A stretch of DNA of 64,000 nt from Exiguobacterium flavidum (GTDB taxonomy: Bacteria > Bacillota > Bacilli > Exiguobacteriales > Exiguobacteriaceae), in assembly GCF_003344535.1 (NCBI RefSeq), contig NZ_QPKS01000005.1, positions 124,001 through 188,000 of the forward strand, given 5' to 3'. The notes beneath the pieces were generated by a model. The model saw only the letters and a list, made by a program, of their open reading frames with translations, ran no database searches and was not told the DNA's origin. How positions within the stretch are numbered: the stretch's first letter is position 1; each line of letters opens with the position of its first letter. The translations under genes and the position numbers were made by a program. Positions 60,599-64,000 of this stretch are shown in pieces.

Positions 60599-61174
60599 TC
60601 ACCCTCTCTCCGCCAAGTCTTCGAGCGTCTTGATGCCTTCCCGCTCCCACGTCCGAAGGATCTGATTGATGTATGTCATCTTCCGGACGTTATGGTACAC
60701 AGCCTCCCGCAACGCTGCCAGGACGAGTTCTTCAGAGATGTGCTCGATCGTCAGCCACTGGATGATCTGCTCCATCTGGAACGGTGACATCATCCCGAGC
60801 TCCCGTTCGAACGCCTGGAAGACGGATGGATTGATCGAGTCGAAGTTCGGCGATTCCTGCTCAGGTGGCGCGAGCAGCTTTTCATAGAGCGGTACGAGGG
60901 AATAACGTTCTGCTCCGTTGATGTTCTCCATCGCAAGCAGCCCCTTTTGAAGAAGGCCGAGTGTCGTCTCGATCGTCTCCGTCTCAGAAAGTCCGAGACG
61001 GTTGCTCAATTCATCAGGGGACGGCATTTCCACCCCTTCTGCCTTGCAGGCGAACAACTGGCAAATCAAAGTGAATTCGACGAAACTGATGCCCAGACGT
61101 TTCGCCTCCGTGAAGAGACGCTTCGGCAGGACGACCGTTCCTTCCTCGAATACACGCAGTAATTGATGTTCCAT
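60599..61174 (-). CDS. dnaD: Primosome protein DnaD
   Basis: This 191-residue protein remodels origin DNA and helps load the replicative helicase in Firmicutes. The winged-helix N-domain spans about 1-100 (GVEMPSPDELSNRLGLSETE). The C-terminal DnaB-2/DDBH2 domain spans about 120-185 and contains the signature ILRTWEREGI after MTYINQ. It is about 40 residues shorter than B. subtilis DnaD, lacking the C-terminal tail. It lies between asnS and nth as in other Bacillales. Confidence 0.93.
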   Translation of the reverse strand: MEHQLLRVFEEGTVVLPKRLFTEAKRLGISFVEFTLICQLFACKAEGVEMPSPDELSNRLGLSETETIETTLGLLQKGLLAMENINGAERYSLVPLYEKLLAPPEQESPNFDSINPSVFQAFERELGMMSPFQMEQIIQWLTIEHISEELVLAALREAVYHNVRKMTYINQILRTWEREGIKTLEDLAERG

Positions 61175-61220
61175 TGGAATTCCTCGATTCTTTCTTACTC
61201 ATTCAGGTGATATACGACAA

Positions 61221-61247
61221 GTCGGCCCGACGCTAAGACGGGCCGAC
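61221..61247 (-). terminator. Hairpin after asnS, weak terminator
   Basis: The perfect 9-bp stem GTCGGCCCG/CGGGCCGAC has a 9-nt loop but only a weak T stretch after it, so it may attenuate rather than end transcription into dnaD. Confidence 0.5.
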
Positions 61248-61255
61248 AGTCATCG

Positions 61256-62563
61256 TTACGGATAGAGACGGTTGAGAAGACGCGGGAACGGGATCGTCTC
61301 GCGGACATGCTCGACCCCGGTGATCCAAGCGACGGTACGCTCTAGACCGAGTCCGAAGCCGCTATGTGGAACCGACCCGAATTTACGTGTCTCAAGATAC
61401 CATTTGTATGCATCCGATTCATCCAAGTTGTGGGCGCGCATCTCCGTGAGGAGTTTTTCATAATCGTCCTCACGTTGCGAGCCACCGATGATCTCACCGT
61501 ATCCTTCCGGTGCGATCAAATCATCACAAAGGACGAATCCTGGGTTTTCCGGATCTTCCTTCATATAGAATGGCTTGATGTCCTTCGGCCAGTGCGTGAT
61601 GAAGACCGGACGGGCATGCGCGTTCGCGATCGCCGTCTCATGCGGTGCACCGAAATCATCGCCGAACTCGATATCGTCGAAGCCCTGCTCCTTCAGGAAT
61701 TCGATTGCTTCCGTATAGCGGATGCGCGGGAACGGGGCTTCGATCTTCTCGAGTACGCTGAGATCGCGGCCGAGAAGCTCGAGCTCAGGACGGCAGTTCT
61801 TGAGCGCCGACTTGACGAGATGCGTCACGTAGTTCTCCTGTACTTGAAGGTTCATCTCATGATCGTAGAAGGCCATCTCAGGCTCCATCATCCAGAATTC
61901 AATCAAGTGACGGCGTGTCTTCGACTTCTCGGCACGGAACGTCGGCCCGAACGAGAAGACTTTGCCGAGTGCCATCGCAGCCGCTTCCATGTACAGCTGC
62001 CCTGATTGCGACAGGTATGCATCCTCTTCGAAGTATTTCGTATGGAACAATTCAGTCGTCCCTTCCGGAGCGCTTCCAGTCAGGATCGGCGGGTCGATTT
62101 TGACGAACCCTTCTTCGTTGAAGAACTCATAAGTCGCACGGATCAATTCATTACGGACGATCATGACCGCATGCTGGCGTTTCGAACGTAGCCACAAGTG
62201 ACGGTTGTCCATCAGGAAGTCGGTTCCGTGGGCTTTCGGTGTGATTGGATAGTCGATCGCCTCGTGGATGACCTCGATGTTCGAAATCTCCATCTCGTGG
62301 CCGAGCGCAGTTCGCCCGCCGTCTTCTTTGATGACACCAGTCACCCACATAGAAGTCTCTTGCGTCAAGCCCTTCGCTTTTTGGAACAGCTCTTCGCCTA
62401 CAGCTTCTTTAACGACGACACCTTGCATGAAGCCGGAACCGTCACGGAGCTGAAGAAATGCGATCTTCCCGCTCGAACGCTTGTTGGCGAGCCAACAACC
62501 GATCGTGACCTCCTTGCCTGCATGCTTATGTACGTCTCTGATCGTTGATTTCACAATAGTCAT
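61256..62563 (-). CDS. asnS: Asparaginyl-tRNA synthetase
   Basis: This 435-residue class II synthetase charges tRNA-Asn. An N-terminal OB-fold anticodon-binding domain (about 1-110: [20 protein letters not shown]) precedes the catalytic domain with motif 2 ([19 protein letters not shown], with the catalytic Arg) and motif 3 ([15 protein letters not shown]). [12 protein letters not shown] matches the Asn/Asp group, and the length is typical of AsnRS rather than the longer bacterial AspRS. The stop is followed by a weak hairpin, and the start overlaps aspB by four bases. Confidence 0.96.
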   Translation of the reverse strand: MTIVKSTIRDVHKHAGKEVTIGCWLANKRSSGKIAFLQLRDGSGFMQGVVVKEAVGEELFQKAKGLTQETSMWVTGVIKEDGGRTALGHEMEISNIEVIHEAIDYPITPKAHGTDFLMDNRHLWLRSKRQHAVMIVRNELIRATYEFFNEEGFVKIDPPILTGSAPEGTTELFHTKYFEEDAYLSQSGQLYMEAAAMALGKVFSFGPTFRAEKSKTRRHLIEFWMMEPEMAFYDHEMNLQVQENYVTHLVKSALKNCRPELELLGRDLSVLEKIEAPFPRIRYTEAIEFLKEQGFDDIEFGDDFGAPHETAIANAHARPVFITHWPKDIKPFYMKEDPENPGFVLCDDLIAPEGYGEIIGGSQREDDYEKLLTEMRAHNLDESDAYKWYLETRKFGSVPHSGFGLGLERTVAWITGVEHVRETIPFPRLLNRLYP

Positions 62564-63753
62564 CCTTTCTTGATTTCACTGCTTTTTCGCTTGATGAACG
62601 CTTCGATGCGATCAAGCGCTTCGAGCACACGCTCGGGGTTCGTCGCATAGGACAGACGGACGTAATTCGGCGCGCCGAATCCGGATCCCGGAATCAAGGC
62701 GACCTTCGCTTCGTCAAGTACCGCCGTGCACCATTCGTCGACGGACGGATAACCGGACAATTCAGCCGCTTTCGTAGCATTCGGGAATAAGTAGAACGCT
62801 CCTTCTGGTTTCAGGCAAGTCAATCCCGGAACTTCTACGAGACGCACGTAGATGCGCTCGAGGCGTTCCTCGAACACCTTCCGCATCGCTTCTACCGGCT
62901 CGTCACCTGCAGCATATGCAGCGACGGATGCGGCCTGCGCGATCGAAGTCGGATTCGACGTGGAATGGCTGGCGAGATTCGTCATCGCACCGATGATTTG
63001 CTTCGGACCGACAGCGTAACCGATTCTCCACCCTGTCATGGCATGGGATTTCGAGACGCCATTGATGATGATCGTTCTGTCCCGCATATCAGGAAGTGTC
63101 GCGATCGAAATGTGCGTCGCGTTCCCGTAAAGCAACTTTTCATAGATTTCATCACTGATGACGAGGATGTCGTTCGCCTTCGCGACTTCCGCGACCATAC
63201 GCAGCTCTTCCTCCGTATAGACCATACCGGTCGGGTTCGACGGAGAATTGAGGATGAGGGCTTTCGTCTTTCCGGTGATTGCTGATTCGAGCAGTTGCCG
63301 CGTCAGCTTGAAGTTCGTCTCTTCCGTCGTCTCGACGATGACAGGGACGCCATCGCTCAACTTGATCTGCTCCGGATAACTGACCCAGTATGGCGCGGGG
63401 ACGATAACTTCCTCGCCCGGGTCGAGGATCGCTTGGAACAGCGTCGAAAGTGCGTGTTTCGCACCTGAAGCGACCATCACTTCATTTCGTTCGTACGTGA
63501 GACCGAGGTCACGGTTCGTCTTCTCGATGATCGCATCCTTGAGCGCGACCGTCCCGCCAGACGGCGTGTACTTCGTATCTCCGGCTTTTGCTGCCTCGAA
63601 TGCTGCCTCGATGATGAAATCAGGCGTGTTGAAATCCGGTTCGCCAGCTCCGAGTCCGATGATGTCTTCTCCCTGTTCGCGAAGTTCCTTCGCTTTCGCA
63701 GTGATTGCGAGAGTCGTAGATGGGGCAAGTTGTCTAACACGTTTCGACAGCAT
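62560..63753 (-). CDS. aspB: Aspartate aminotransferase
   Basis: This 397-residue class I PLP enzyme of the 1-beta subgroup converts oxaloacetate and glutamate to aspartate and 2-oxoglutarate. It has the substrate-loop [14 protein letters not shown], the [13 protein letters not shown] phosphate-site start, [22 protein letters not shown] and the PLP Lys of [20 protein letters not shown] precedes the ATG. The overlap with asnS couples synthesis of aspartate, the precursor of asparagine, to Asn-tRNA charging. Expected neighbours ypmB and asnS flank it. Confidence 0.95.
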   Translation of the reverse strand: MLSKRVRQLAPSTTLAITAKAKELREQGEDIIGLGAGEPDFNTPDFIIEAAFEAAKAGDTKYTPSGGTVALKDAIIEKTNRDLGLTYERNEVMVASGAKHALSTLFQAILDPGEEVIVPAPYWVSYPEQIKLSDGVPVIVETTEETNFKLTRQLLESAITGKTKALILNSPSNPTGMVYTEEELRMVAEVAKANDILVISDEIYEKLLYGNATHISIATLPDMRDRTIIINGVSKSHAMTGWRIGYAVGPKQIIGAMTNLASHSTSNPTSIAQAASVAAYAAGDEPVEAMRKVFEERLERIYVRLVEVPGLTCLKPEGAFYLFPNATKAAELSGYPSVDEWCTAVLDEAKVALIPGSGFGAPNYVRLSYATNPERVLEALDRIEAFIKRKSSEIKKG

Positions 63754-63765
63754 GTCTCAGCCTCC

Positions 63766-64000
63766 TTAGTTGATGGTCAGCCGCTTAATCAGCGAGCCTT
63801 CCTGATACGTATAGTAGGAATAGTCATATCCAGAACCGTTCTGTGTCACGACCTCGACGAGGGCCCGGTTATCAAACCCGTACTTTACGGAAATGACCCG
63901 GCCGCCTGTCGCGGCACTCGCGTCTTCTGCGATCGTCTCGAGCGAAATCGCGTCTTCGACCGGTCTTGTCTCGATATCTCCATAGTCGAGTGGCACGAAA
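63766..64000 (-). CDS. ypmB: YpmB-like protein, C-terminal part (cut by the window edge)
   Basis: The visible part, about 77 residues with its stop at 63766, is a beta-rich domain (IAEDASAATGGRVISVKYGF; GYDYSYYTYQEGSLIKRLTI) as in the C-terminal PepSY-like domain of YpmB/DUF5590 proteins, and it lies in the conserved ypmB-aspB position. The N-terminal part, usually a membrane anchor, lies outside the window. Function unknown. Confidence 0.75.
   Translation of the reverse strand, partial: FVPLDYGDIETRPVEDAISLETIAEDASAATGGRVISVKYGFDNRALVEVVTQNGSGYDYSYYTYQEGSLIKRLTIN

Noticed and set aside
1-64000. CRISPR arrays, insertion sequences, prophage genes, rRNA genes
   Set aside because: No repeat-spacer pattern, transposase, integrase, phage structural gene or rRNA sequence was seen.

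Overview
The window is a low-to-moderate GC Firmicutes chromosome segment, most likely Exiguobacterium or a close relative in Bacillales. This rests on recognisable gene content and order: the block ypmB-aspB-asnS-dnaD-nth-ypoC, then recU-ponA with a divergent yppE, then yprA-yprB-ypsA-gpsB, parallels the Bacillus subtilis chromosome; MtlA, GpsB and MtlR have Bacillus-like lengths and domain plans; Shine-Dalgarno sequences are strong (GGAGG); and catabolite-response (cre) elements and Rho-independent terminators are common. No phage, insertion sequence, CRISPR array or rRNA operon was found. The species assignment is inference.

Layout. 1-5.7 kb: a mannitol system (mtlA, mtlF, mtlD), the PTS-controlled activator mtlR, and an unusual free-standing EIIB-like protein overlapping mtlR. 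5.8-11.8 kb: glutamate synthase gltB-gltD. 12-13.6 kb: a divergent polar amino-acid ABC importer lacking an adjacent ATPase gene. 13.7-22.4 kb: an EAL protein, acetyltransferase, azoreductase, PlcR-like HTH-TPR regulator, a single tRNA-Thr, a PatB-type lyase, PutP and a YpiP-type methyltransferase. 22.5-36.7 kb: a Mn-type cation diffusion facilitator, a YhhQ-type transporter, a PilZ protein, alpha-glucosidase, thyA-folA, a GGDEF protein, fumC, a CNNM/CorC protein, and an overlapping operon of a divergent YhaM-like HD protein, a COG0523 GTPase and an RNase H-like protein. 36.8-47.5 kb: a CcpA-type promoter driving an unknown protein, a deoxycytidylate-deaminase-like protein, xpaC-telA, an NSS transporter, an operon joining an ABC ATPase, a permease/binding-protein fusion and a lipid kinase, a 3D-domain cell-wall protein with a WalR-type site, and a Nudix CoA hydrolase. 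47.8-50.4 kb: an FAD monooxygenase and a NERD protein. 50.4-64 kb: the conserved division, repair and replication block, interrupted by a DUF3800 gene.

How it fits together. Carbon-source control recurs: cre-like sites lie at mtlA, at the EIIB-mtlR operon, near gltB and the ABC importer, at the alpha-glucosidase and at an unknown 163-residue protein. Cyclic-di-GMP functions (EAL, GGDEF and PilZ proteins) lie within about 18 kb but are not in one operon. Metal handling appears several times (Mn-type CDF, CNNM/CorC, COG0523).

Most of the window is ordinary core genome, and no clearly new multi-gene system is proven. The best leads are the solo EIIB tied to mtlR; the ABC ATPase, fusion permease and lipid kinase operon with a SigB-like promoter, which has the architecture reported for EgtUV/BilE transporters; the DUF3800 insertion; and the overlapping YhaM-like/COG0523/RNase H operon. 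All function calls come from reading the sequence, without database searches.
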